DNA of 64,000 nucleotides from Sellimonas caecigallum (GTDB taxonomy: Bacteria > Bacillota > Clostridia > Lachnospirales > Lachnospiraceae): positions 558,001-622,000 of the forward strand of contig NZ_CP173660.1 in the NCBI RefSeq assembly GCF_045038405.1, read 5' to 3'. A program made the position numbers and the translations under genes. Of this stretch, positions 35,234 to 43,524 are shown one piece after another; positions within the stretch are counted from its first letter, which is position 1, and the number at the start of each line of letters is the position of its first letter. The notes below the pieces were generated by a model, which worked only from the letters and a program-made list of their open reading frames with translations, ran no database searches and was not told the DNA's origin.

Positions 35234-36845
35234 CTTTTCCACTTTTCCCGTCCTTTCCCCGGAAAGATCATACTCTCCGTAAATAATCTCTCATAATTTT
35301 CCGTCTCTGCCAGTTCCATATAGCTGATATCCTCTGCCAATATTTCTATTTCTCTTTTTGCCTTCGCTGACATCAGTGTCATGTACGCCCCGGTTTTGGA
35401 AGAATTTCCCACATAGATGATCTTGTCTTTGACAAATTCAGGCAAGATGCCTGTACCAACAAGAGATTCTGCAGGAAGATGTGCTCCGAATTGTCCGGCG
35501 ATCAGAACCTTTGAGAGCTCTTCCATGGAAATCCCGGCCCGGTTTAGAAGTGCCAAAAATCCAGAAAGAATCGCTCCTTTGGCCAGCTGTATCTGGCGAA
35601 TGTCACCTTGTGTGACAAAAATTTCCGGATCATGATTTATTATAAACTCCCTTTTTGTTCCGTTCAGACGTATAAGAGACGAGCGGAAATCCGAATCCGG
35701 AATCGCTTCTTTTTTTACAAACACACCCGTATTTTTTACAATCCCCGTACGAAGCAGCTCTTTCATGACAGACAGGATCCCGCTTCCGCAAAGACCTTCT
35801 GGAGATTCCCCGCCGATGACCTGTACCTTTACTCCTCCTTGCTTGATGTGAACCTCCTCTATCGCCCCGTCGGCAGCTCTCATTCCGCATGTAATATTCA
35901 TTCCTTCCAGTGCTGGTCCAGCTGCACAGGAACAGGAGAGAAGTTTGCCGCCGGATGCCAACACGATTTCTCCGTTTGTGCCAATATCGATAAACAGGAC
36001 ATTTTCCTTCTCTTTTTGCAGTCCGCATACATAAGCTCCCGCGACGATATCCGCCCCGATATAGGACGATACTGACGGCAGACAGTAAAGGATGGTCTCC
36101 TTCCCTGCACGGATTCCGATTTTTTGTGCTTTTATCGTCTGTGCCTCTTTAAAAACCGGCTGGTACGGTGCATGACCGATTTGTCTCGCGTCAATTCCCA
36201 AAAGCATGTGCAGCATCGTACAATTTGCCGCCACGTCGATCTCCGCTATATTTTCCGGGAAAACGCCGGCCTTTGTACACATATTTTCAATCATATGATT
36301 CAGCGCATCCACGATCGCTTTCTGTAGTTTGCCCACGCCGTCGTCCGGATGATCATACTCATAGGTAATGCGTGTAAGCACATCAAGCCCGAACTGTTTT
36401 TGAGGGTTGATCATGGAATCTTGGGCCAGAATCATCCCATCTTTCATATTTACAAGTTCTGTTACCACTGTCGTTGTACCGATGTCCACAGCAATGCCAA
36501 AGCCCTGTCGGAATTCTTTCTGAAAATCCGGCATATATCCGGATGTCATCACTTTTCCTGCCTTTTCTTGTGTCAGGAGTTCGATCTCCATGTCGTCTGT
36601 CACATCTGTCAAGCAGGCAAGCCGTATTCCTTCCTTGATCTCCTCTTTTTTCAGAAATTTTTCCTCTGTCTCAGAAACCTTATTTTCCCATTCCCCAAGA
36701 AGACGCACTCTGCATTTTCCGCAGGTTCCTTTTCCGCTGCACGGATTTTCCACAAAATATGTTCTCTTAAAAGAACTGTAAGCAGGTTTTCCGCCTGCTC
36801 ACAGTTCAGCCTTATATCTGTCCCTTTTATTTTAATGACTGGCAT
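35230..36845 (-). CDS. RACo-type reductive activator of corrinoid protein, frameshifted near the 5' end
   Basis: An ASKHA/DUF4445 protein. The N-terminal 2Fe-2S domain has Cys in NPCSGKGTCGKCRV and LACLTD; the ATPase domain follows with AVDIGTTTVVTEL, FIDIGTNGEIVLAS, CAAGPALEGMNI and GQFGAHLPAESLVGTG. Such proteins reduce inactive Co(II) corrinoid to Co(I) using ATP. Translation from the strong AAGGAGGAAG-ATG at 36845 gives MPVIKIKGTDIRLNC...LLREHI, then goes out of frame at a T4 run (36754-36757). One extra T would join it to VENPCSGKG. As it stands, only an internal GTG at 36753 opens the long 507-codon frame. Confidence 0.8.
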
Positions 36846-37860
36846 ATTCTTCCTCCTTGGCTACCGCCTGCAAAATGGCTCGGATATTGGCAAGGGGCGA
36901 CTTCATCCCAAGTCCGCATGCAGGTGAAATGATATCAGATCCATTTTTCACACAGTTTTCTGCCAGTGTCCTCACTTTATCCGGTTCAGCAAATTCCAGC
37001 GCGTAGGTGCTTACATTCCCCATCAGTACCCTTCCTTCCAATTTCGTCCGTGCCTCCTTCATCGGGACGACAGAATCGAAACTTAGGGCATCACTTCGGA
37101 TTCCGTTTACCTCTTCATAGACCGGATTCATATTTCCGCAGATATGGACGATGGTCTGAGCCCCTTTTTCACGGAATATATCAATGAGCCTGTTTATATA
37201 TTTTATCGTAAATTCCCGGAAAAATCCTGGGCCAAGAATTTCTCCTGTAGCGCTTGGATCTGAGATTGCGATGACGTCCGCTCCCGCCTCAATCTGAGCC
37301 GTCCCAAATTTGATCAGCTGATTGGTAATAAACTCCATGTAAGCGTGTGTTTCCTGATTTTTCTTTCTCATCTCTTTATAAAAAACGACTGGCTCCATGA
37401 CAGAGCTTGCCGTACTGACTGGTCCGGTCAGATTTCCTACAACCGGCACATCTCCCTCTTCTTTGAGGATACGAATGGCATCCAGCACTACTTTTACCCG
37501 TCCTTTGGACAAGTCTATCTCCGGAAGTTTTCCATAATCACTGACAGTATCAATGACATATCCCGTGACGTGCGGTTCATAGATTCTGGATCCAAGATTC
37601 ACTTTTGCACCCATCTCCTCTGCCTCTATTGTCATGCAAAACGGCACTCCATAATTTTCAAAACATCCTTGTTCGTAGACCGCTTTTGCAAGTCCTGCCA
37701 TTTTCTGCGCATCTGTGTGCGCTTCCGGAAGGTAAATCCGTACTGTCTGCATCAGCTCCTCTGTAATCATATTCATCATTCCGCCTGGACAGATACACGG
37801 AGGCCTGTCCGCTTTGTTTCCTTCCAAAACAGTATGAAGTCTTTCCTTTGGTGTCAGCAT
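36832..37860 (-). CDS. MtaA/CmuA-type cobamide methyltransferase
   Basis: A 342-residue URO-D-fold methyltransferase. The start (LTPKERLHTVLEGNKADRPP) and the zinc ligands VHICGNMNP (His239, Cys241) and SPACGLGMKSP (Cys315) match the MtaA/MtbA family, where the zinc activates a thiol or related methyl acceptor. It lies 27 bases after the corrinoid protein gene and its stop overlaps the activator gene start. Coenzyme M is not expected in this organism, so the acceptor must be something else (inference). Confidence 0.87.
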   Translation of the reverse strand: MLTPKERLHTVLEGNKADRPPCICPGGMMNMITEELMQTVRIYLPEAHTDAQKMAGLAKAVYEQGCFENYGVPFCMTIEAEEMGAKVNLGSRIYEPHVTGYVIDTVSDYGKLPEIDLSKGRVKVVLDAIRILKEEGDVPVVGNLTGPVSTASSVMEPVVFYKEMRKKNQETHAYMEFITNQLIKFGTAQIEAGADVIAISDPSATGEILGPGFFREFTIKYINRLIDIFREKGAQTIVHICGNMNPVYEEVNGIRSDALSFDSVVPMKEARTKLEGRVLMGNVSTYALEFAEPDKVRTLAENCVKNGSDIISPACGLGMKSPLANIRAILQAVAKEEEYASH

Positions 37861-37887
37861 TTCCTCTCCCCTTTCCCCTCCATTGTT

Positions 37888-38541
37888 CTACGATGCCGTC
37901 TGCAGAAGGTCTTTGGCAAGCCTCACTGCCTCCACAGCGTTTTGAGAATATCCATCCGCGCCGATCTTAGCTGCAAAACTTTGGGAAACCGGTCCTCCAC
38001 CAACCATAACTTTTACCTGATCCCGTATCCCTGCGTCTTTCAGCAATTCGATTACCGTCTTCATGCCTCCCATCGTAGTCGTCATTAAAGTGGAAAGACA
38101 TACAAGATCTGCCTGTTCTTCTTTTGCTGTATCTACAAATTTCTGTAAAGGCACATCTCTCCCAAGATCGATCATCTGAAATCCAGCTGTCTCCATCATA
38201 ATTTTCACAAGATTTTTCCCAATATCGTGGGTATCGCCCTCCACGACGCCGATGACCGCCTTTTTCTTATTATCCCCGGACTCCTCCGGAAGATACGGTT
38301 TAAGGACATTGAGCCCTGCATACATGGCGTCAGAACAAAGAAGAACATCCGTCACAAAGTATTCCTCCTCCTCAAACAGGACACTGGTCCGGTTCATTCC
38401 ATCGATCAATCCGTTCATGATCCCTTCAAATGCAGGGAAACCCGAGTCAATAAACTCCTGTGCTGCCTCCGCGACCTCGTCTTCTTCCATATCAACAACC
38501 CCGTCAGACATTCTCTTTAACAATTCTTCTTTTAAACTCAT
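37888..38541 (-). CDS. Methyltransferase cognate corrinoid protein (MtaC/MtbC type)
   Basis: A 217-residue B12-binding protein that shuttles a methyl group. It has the N-terminal helical cap (MSLKEELLKRMSDGVVDMEE) and the Rossmann-like cobalamin domain with the base-off signature GDTHDIGKNL, where His is the lower cobalt ligand, plus SSTLMTTTM-like LSTLMTTTMGGM and VGGGPVSQSFA. The frame is open 49 codons upstream, but the ATG at 38541 with a GGGAGGATT site is the family start. It is the core of the corrinoid operon. Confidence 0.92.
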   Translation of the reverse strand: MSLKEELLKRMSDGVVDMEEDEVAEAAQEFIDSGFPAFEGIMNGLIDGMNRTSVLFEEEEYFVTDVLLCSDAMYAGLNVLKPYLPEESGDNKKKAVIGVVEGDTHDIGKNLVKIMMETAGFQMIDLGRDVPLQKFVDTAKEEQADLVCLSTLMTTTMGGMKTVIELLKDAGIRDQVKVMVGGGPVSQSFAAKIGADGYSQNAVEAVRLAKDLLQTAS

Positions 38542-38582
38542 GCTAATCCTCCCATTGTACTTTAATACTGATATTAGTGTGA

Positions 38583-39398
38583 TCATTTCAATGCAATTGT
38601 CTGTATCTTCCTGTCTTCCAAAATCTGGTTCTGGCGGTTGATACAAATCTGACCCACAAATTTTGCTCTCCCCGGCAAAAAAAGGCATGCATTTCCATAA
38701 CTCATCGTCTCCGGGAGCGTGATTTCCTCGGTCTGCGCATATCCCATATCTTTAAGGGCATAGGCTGTCTGAGGACACAACATCATAATACCGTCCTTCC
38801 CTAAAAGCTCCTCCGATTTTTTCAGAAATCCATAGGTAAAATACTCTGTGGCCCACTCCATCATATGAGGTCCAAGTATTCTCATGCCACCGGCTGAATC
38901 CGCATAGCTGAAAAAACGCACTCCTGATCTGCGAACCGCACCGATCAGCCCCAAAAGCTCCGCCTCCATCCGGCCAAACAGCTTCTCCATCCTGTTTGGC
39001 TCCTTCCGGATACCCTTGAAAATAGATTTTATGTCAATCAGTGTATTCCATATAGTAAAAGGTCCCGAAATCTGAAAAAGCACCTCATATCCCGATTCCC
39101 GAAGAATCCTTCCTGCCTCCAACGTCTCTCTCATCCTGCCATTCTCAATGTCTATCCCTGGAAGCTTTTCCACCTCCTCAAGAGACTGACAGATATAATC
39201 ACACGCCCTCGGGCCAGCTGTCCCATCGCCATATCTGACTCGCCCTCCCATCGCCTGCGCCTCCAAAGTATGGTCAAACGGCACAGTACAAAACGGCTTG
39301 CCACTTCTGTTCCTCTCCATCATGGCAAACCTCACAATCCATTCACACTCTGTATAAATGTCTGGAATCGGCAGCCGCTTCATACGGATCAGCTGCAT
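38583..39398 (-). CDS. URO-D-fold methyltransferase-like protein lacking the His-X-Cys zinc motif
   Basis: A 271-residue protein distantly related to the two other URO-D-fold proteins of the locus (PFTIWNTLIDIKSIFKGI, YADSAGGMRILGPHMMEW). At the place of His-X-Cys it reads MMLCPQTA, so the zinc-ligand histidine is missing. It may bind a methyl donor without zinc or be a specificity component; function is unknown. An extended form starting at a GTG at 39458 is possible. The ATG at 39398 with GAGGAGGAGG was preferred because the predicted transcription start would leave almost no leader for the GTG. First gene of the corrinoid operon. Confidence 0.7.
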   Translation of the reverse strand: MQLIRMKRLPIPDIYTECEWIVRFAMMERNRSGKPFCTVPFDHTLEAQAMGGRVRYGDGTAGPRACDYICQSLEEVEKLPGIDIENGRMRETLEAGRILRESGYEVLFQISGPFTIWNTLIDIKSIFKGIRKEPNRMEKLFGRMEAELLGLIGAVRRSGVRFFSYADSAGGMRILGPHMMEWATEYFTYGFLKKSEELLGKDGIMMLCPQTAYALKDMGYAQTEEITLPETMSYGNACLFLPGRAKFVGQICINRQNQILEDRKIQTIALK

Positions 39399-39471
39399 TA
39401 CCTCCTCCTCAGACCCTCCAGAAAAACATAAAAAATCACGAATCAGCACACACTCCACCCTTTGTCAAACA

Positions 39472-39501
39472 ATTCTACTAATAACCTAACACAAATATCA
39501 A
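39472..39501 (-). promoter_or_regulatory. Promoter of the corrinoid methyltransferase operon
   Basis: The minus strand has TTGATA (39496-39501), an 18-base spacer and TAGAAT (39472-39477), five of six matches each. It precedes the first URO-D-like gene. No cobalamin riboswitch was recognised in the leader. Confidence 0.5.
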
Positions 39502-39567
39502 ATTTACACTAATCGCTATTTCCTATAAACATCCATTGTTAAAAGGATTTTCTATAAATATTTAAAC

Positions 39568-39603
39568 GGGGGACGTGTTCCTATAATTTGGAACACGTCC
39601 CCC
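39568..39603. repeat. Perfect 14-bp palindrome downstream of clpB
   Basis: GGGGGACGTGTTCC, an 8-base loop, and GGAACACGTCCCCC. On the minus strand it lies 43 bases after the clpB stop and is followed by GTTTAAAT, so it may serve as terminator. One arm recurs inside the clpB coding end at 39669-39682. It resembles REP-type palindromes more than an ordinary terminator (inference). Confidence 0.75.
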
Positions 39604-39646
39604 TATAAAGCTTGATTTTGCGCGGTTTATTGAAATTGTCTGAATT

Positions 39647-42259
39647 TTACATCGTGTACCTTTGAGCCGGAACACGTCCCCCTGTCTTGGCCGTCAGTTC
39701 TCCGTTTTGTTCATCGATGATGATGGTTTCTCCGGTTCCTACATTGCCTTCCAGGATGAGTTTTGCAGCCAGTGTCTCTACGTATTTTTGCAGGTATCGT
39801 TTCATCGGCCTTGCACCGTACATTGGTTCGTAGCCGCCGTCTACGATATGTTGTTTTGCTGCTTTTGTCAGTTCGATTTTTAGTTCTCTGTCTGCCAGAC
39901 GTTTATTGACATCTGTCAAAAGGAGATCGATGATCTGAGTTATATCTGCTTTTGTAAGTGGTTTAAACATAATGATTTCGTCGAGTCTGTTTAAGAATTC
40001 CGGGCGGAAGTGGGCTTTCAGGTCATTCATGACATATTGTTCATTTTCTGGTTTGATATTTCCTTCTTCATCGATTCCTTCCAGTAGATAGGCGGATCCG
40101 ATATTTGATGTCATGATCAGAATCGTATTTTTGAAATCTACTGTGCGTCCCTGGGAATCTGTAATCCGTCCGTCATCAAGTACTTGCAGAAGTACATTGA
40201 ACACATCCGGATGTGCTTTTTCCACTTCATCGAAGAGTACGACAGAATATGGTTTTCTTCTTACCGCCTCTGTCAGCTGTCCACCTTCATCGTATCCTAC
40301 ATATCCCGGAGGGGCTCCGATAAGTCTGGACACAGAATATTTTTCCATGTATTCGCTCATATCGATCCGTACCATGTTGCTTTCATCGTCAAACAGGCTT
40401 TCTGCAAGTGCCTTGGCCAATTCGGTTTTCCCTACTCCGGTTGGTCCGAGGAACAGGAAGGAGCCGATTGGTTTCGACGGATCTTTGATGCCTGCCTTTG
40501 ACCGGATGATGGCTTCTGTTACTTTTGTTACACCTTCATCTTGCCCGATCACACGCTTGTGAAGCTGCTGATCCAGATGCAGTGTCTTGCTTCTTTCGCT
40601 TTCATTCAGTTTTGCAACCGGAATACCCGTCCACCGGGATACGATTTTGGCAATCTCTTCGTCAGTCACGCTTTCATGGACAAGGGAGAGATCTTCGTCT
40701 TTTACTTTATTTTCTTCTTCTTCCAGCTGTTTTTTCAGCTGCGGAAGACGTCCATATTGGAGTTCTGCTGCTTTTTCCAGATCATAGGAACTCTGAGCTT
40801 TTTGGATTTCCTGGTTGACATTTTCGATCTCTTCCCGCAGTCGGTGTACTCTCTCCAGGGAGTTTTTCTCGTTATCCCACTGTGCTTTCTTTTTGGCGAA
40901 TTCTTCTCTGTTTTCCGCCAGTTCCTGCTGAAGTTTTTCCAGCCGTTCACGGCTTAATCGGTCATCTTCTTTTTTGAGGGCAGCCTCCTCAATCTCCAGC
41001 TGCATTGTCCTCCGTCTCAGTTCATCGAGTTCGGTCGGCATGGAATCCAATTCTGTCTTGATCAGTGCACATGCCTCGTCTACAAGGTCAATGGCTTTGT
41101 CCGGGAGGAATCTGTCTGATATATACCGATTGGACAAAGTTGCGGCAGCAACAAGCGCGCCGTCCGTAATCTTTACACCGTGAAATACTTCATACCGTTC
41201 TTTCAGCCCTCTCAAAATAGAGATGGCATCTTCCACACTCGGCTCGTCTACCATTACCGGCTGGAATCGTCTTTCCAAAGCGGCATCTTTCTCAATGTAC
41301 TCCCTGTATTCATCCAGTGTAGTCGCACCGATACAATGAAGTTCTCCCCTTGCAAGCATTGGCTTTAACATATTTCCCGCGTCCATGGCCCCGTCTGTTT
41401 TCCCGGCACCTACGATCGTGTGAAGTTCATCAATGAAGAGGATAATCTGTCCCTCACTGTTTTTGACTTCTTCCAGAACTGCTTTGAGTCTCTCCTCGAA
41501 TTCTCCTCTGTATTTCGCTCCTGCAACAAGGGCGCCCATATCCAAAGCAAAGAGCTGTTTATCTTTCAGACCTTCCGGCACATCTCCTCGAACAATTCTC
41601 TGTGCCAGCCCTTCGACAACTGCAGTCTTACCTACTCCAGGTTCTCCGATCAAAACCGGATTGTTTTTCGTTTTACGTGAAAGAATCCTTACCACATTTC
41701 GGATCTCGGCGTCTCTTCCGATGACAGGGTCCAATTTCTGCTCTTTTGCCCGTTCCACGAGATCATACCCGTACTTGTTCAACGTGTCGTATGTCGCTTC
41801 TGGATTGTCTGTCGTAACCCTCTGGTTTCCGCGGACTTCGGAAAGCACTTTTAAAAAGCCTTCTCTTGTAATGCCAAGTTCCCGGAAAATCTGTTTGATT
41901 TCTTTATTTGCATATTTGATAAGGGCGAGAAAAATATGTTCTACTGATACATATTCGTCTCCCATCTGTTTTGCCTCGTCTTCTGCGTGGATCAGTACCT
42001 TGTTCAGATACTGACCGATAAAGACCTGTCCGCCCTGGACTTTTGGCCGCTTCCTCAGTGATTCTTCCACGCGGTTTACGATCAGTTCTTTTGAAATACC
42101 CATTTTTTCCATCAGTTTTAAAATAAGGCTTTCATCCTGTGTCAATAAAGAATAAAGCAGGTGCTCCTGCTCGATCTCCTGGTGACCGTATTCGTCTGCG
42201 ACTTTCTCGCAACCTTGTACCGCAAGCATAGAATTCTGTGTGAATTTATTGATATTCAT
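39647..42259 (-). CDS. clpB: ATP-dependent chaperone ClpB
   Basis: An 870-residue AAA+ disaggregase that resolubilises aggregated proteins with DnaK. It has the N-domain (NKFTQNSMLAVQGC), nucleotide-binding domain 1 with GEPGVGKTAVVEGLA, a long coiled-coil middle domain (about 410-530), domain 2 with GPTGVGKTELAKALA and DEVEKAHPDVFN, and the C-terminal domain. The ATG has an AGGAG site. A CIRCE element overlapping a good promoter upstream indicates HrcA control. The C-terminal tail carries a DNA repeat shared with the downstream palindrome. Confidence 0.97.
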   Translation of the reverse strand: MNINKFTQNSMLAVQGCEKVADEYGHQEIEQEHLLYSLLTQDESLILKLMEKMGISKELIVNRVEESLRKRPKVQGGQVFIGQYLNKVLIHAEDEAKQMGDEYVSVEHIFLALIKYANKEIKQIFRELGITREGFLKVLSEVRGNQRVTTDNPEATYDTLNKYGYDLVERAKEQKLDPVIGRDAEIRNVVRILSRKTKNNPVLIGEPGVGKTAVVEGLAQRIVRGDVPEGLKDKQLFALDMGALVAGAKYRGEFEERLKAVLEEVKNSEGQIILFIDELHTIVGAGKTDGAMDAGNMLKPMLARGELHCIGATTLDEYREYIEKDAALERRFQPVMVDEPSVEDAISILRGLKERYEVFHGVKITDGALVAAATLSNRYISDRFLPDKAIDLVDEACALIKTELDSMPTELDELRRRTMQLEIEEAALKKEDDRLSRERLEKLQQELAENREEFAKKKAQWDNEKNSLERVHRLREEIENVNQEIQKAQSSYDLEKAAELQYGRLPQLKKQLEEEENKVKDEDLSLVHESVTDEEIAKIVSRWTGIPVAKLNESERSKTLHLDQQLHKRVIGQDEGVTKVTEAIIRSKAGIKDPSKPIGSFLFLGPTGVGKTELAKALAESLFDDESNMVRIDMSEYMEKYSVSRLIGAPPGYVGYDEGGQLTEAVRRKPYSVVLFDEVEKAHPDVFNVLLQVLDDGRITDSQGRTVDFKNTILIMTSNIGSAYLLEGIDEEGNIKPENEQYVMNDLKAHFRPEFLNRLDEIIMFKPLTKADITQIIDLLLTDVNKRLADRELKIELTKAAKQHIVDGGYEPMYGARPMKRYLQKYVETLAAKLILEGNVGTGETIIIDEQNGELTAKTGGRVPAQRYTM
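39669..39682 (+). repeat. Second copy of the palindrome arm, inside the clpB 3' end
   Basis: GGAACACGTCCCCC is identical to the right arm of the palindrome at 39590-39603; the following T is also shared. It encodes part of the ClpB C-terminal tail (GGRVPAQ). Confidence 0.75.
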
Positions 42260-42328
42260 ACTGCACTCCTCCTTACGAATCTCTATCTTTTTTGAATTTT
42301 ATTTGTTTTCTGTTCTACCAACAATATA

Positions 42329-42357
42329 ACAATAACACTTATTGTTAGCACTGTCAA
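42329..42357 (-). promoter_or_regulatory. clpB promoter embedded in CIRCE
   Basis: The minus strand has a perfect TTGACA (42352-42357), a 17-base spacer and TATTGT (42329-42334). The -35 lies inside the CIRCE palindrome. A separate perfect 8-bp inverted repeat (42328-42346) overlaps the -10 and spacer. Confidence 0.65.
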
Positions 42358-42371
42358 GTAGTGAGTGCTAA
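42345..42371. promoter_or_regulatory. CIRCE operator (HrcA binding site)
   Basis: TTAGCACTG, nine bases, GAGTGCTAA matches the CIRCE consensus TTAGCACTC-N9-GAGTGCTAA with one mismatch. It is placed to block the clpB promoter at normal temperature. Confidence 0.93.
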
Positions 42372-42397
42372 TTTTGATAATCTTATTTCCCCCTATC

Positions 42398-43381
42398 TTA
42401 TCCTATTTTCCCCTCTGTCATACATTTCGCCAACTCTTTTGCATAATAGCTAATATAAATCTGTGCCCCTGCACGGTATGCGGCTACTGCCATTTCACAC
42501 ATGATCTTCTCTTCATCTATCCAGTTATTTTTTGACGCCGCTTTTACCATGGCATATTCTCCGCTTACACTGTAGGCCGCTACCGGTACTTTGACTGCCT
42601 CACGGACTTTTGATACCATATCAAGATATGACATCGCTGGTTTTACCATGACGATGTCCGCTCCCTCTTCCACATCCAAAATAGCCTCTCTGATTCCTTC
42701 CCGGCTATTATGAAAATCCATCTGGTATGTCTGCCTGTCTCCAAAAGCAGGAGCTGATTCTGCGGCATCCCGGAACGGTCCGTAAAATCCGGACGCATAT
42801 TTTACTGCATAAGACAAGATTGGGACATTCTCATACCCATTTTGGTCGAGTATTCCGCGGATGGCGCGTACCCGGCCGTCCATCATATCGGAAGGGGCCA
42901 CCATATCAGCGCCCGCCTGCACATGGGAAAGCGCAATCTTCTGCAAATATTCCAAAGTCCGGTCATTTTCCACATCCTTTCTGCATAAGATGCCACAATG
43001 TCCATGGGATGTATATTCGCACATGCAGACATCGGTAATATACTGAAGATCCGGAAACTGTCTTTTTGCCTCCCTCAGTGCCCTCTGTACAATTCCATCT
43101 TCCGCGTATGCCTGGCTCCCAACCTCATCTTTTCTGTCTGGAATGCCAAACAACAGAATATGATTTACACCGGCTTTTGCTGCCCGCTCCAGTTCATACG
43201 GCATCTGATCGACACTGTATCGGAACTGGCCTTCCATGGAAGAGATTTCCTCCTTTTTCCTGCTGCCTTCTACAACAAACATCGGATAGATCAGAGACTC
43301 CTGACTCATCCGCGTCTCCCTTACCATCTTTCTCATCAATTCTGTGCCCCGCAGACGACGCGGTCTTTTTAATAATTCCAT
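42398..43381 (-). CDS. hemB: Delta-aminolevulinic acid dehydratase (porphobilinogen synthase)
   Basis: A 327-residue TIM-barrel enzyme joining two 5-aminolevulinate molecules to porphobilinogen, the entry to tetrapyrroles. The zinc cysteines are present (Cys119, Cys121 and Cys129 in DVCMCEYTSHGHCG), as are the Schiff-base lysines in SYAVKYASGFYGPFRDA and IVMVKPAMSYLD. In an anaerobe with corrinoid enzymes the likely product is cobamide or sirohaem rather than haem (inference). It is a single gene, divergent from a Crp-type regulator; other hem genes are not in the window. Confidence 0.96.
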   Translation of the reverse strand: MELLKRPRRLRGTELMRKMVRETRMSQESLIYPMFVVEGSRKKEEISSMEGQFRYSVDQMPYELERAAKAGVNHILLFGIPDRKDEVGSQAYAEDGIVQRALREAKRQFPDLQYITDVCMCEYTSHGHCGILCRKDVENDRTLEYLQKIALSHVQAGADMVAPSDMMDGRVRAIRGILDQNGYENVPILSYAVKYASGFYGPFRDAAESAPAFGDRQTYQMDFHNSREGIREAILDVEEGADIVMVKPAMSYLDMVSKVREAVKVPVAAYSVSGEYAMVKAASKNNWIDEEKIMCEMAVAAYRAGAQIYISYYAKELAKCMTEGKIG

Positions 43382-43410
43382 TCTGTCTGGTCCTTTCTGT
43401 TTCGTTTTAT

Positions 43411-43439
43411 TTGCGGTCTGCCTCCGCTCATACTATAAT
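43411..43439 (+). promoter_or_regulatory. Possible promoter of the Crp-type regulator
   Basis: TTGCGG (43411-43416), a 17-base spacer and a perfect TATAAT (43434-43439) precede the regulator start by about 85 bases. Confidence 0.4.
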
Positions 43440-43524
43440 TAAGTTAAATCTTCTGCATTATCATAGCAAAAGAAACAATTTTCCGAAATGGAAAACACAA
43501 AAATTTTTAACGGGAGAAAACACA

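Noticed and set aside
36745..36765. Programmed -1 frameshift in the corrinoid activator gene
   Set aside because: The zero-frame codons CAT ATT TTG do not form a standard X-XXY-YYZ slippery heptamer, and no stimulatory hairpin was evident. A missing base is simpler.
39399..39646. Cobalamin riboswitch upstream of the corrinoid operon
   Set aside because: No B12-box-like sequence or extended structured leader was seen; the predicted leader is only about 70 bases.
43066..43524. A 153-codon upstream extension of the Crp-type regulator frame
   Set aside because: It runs over hemB on the opposite strand and lacks a regulator-like sequence. The ATG at 43525 with a GGGAG site is the natural start.
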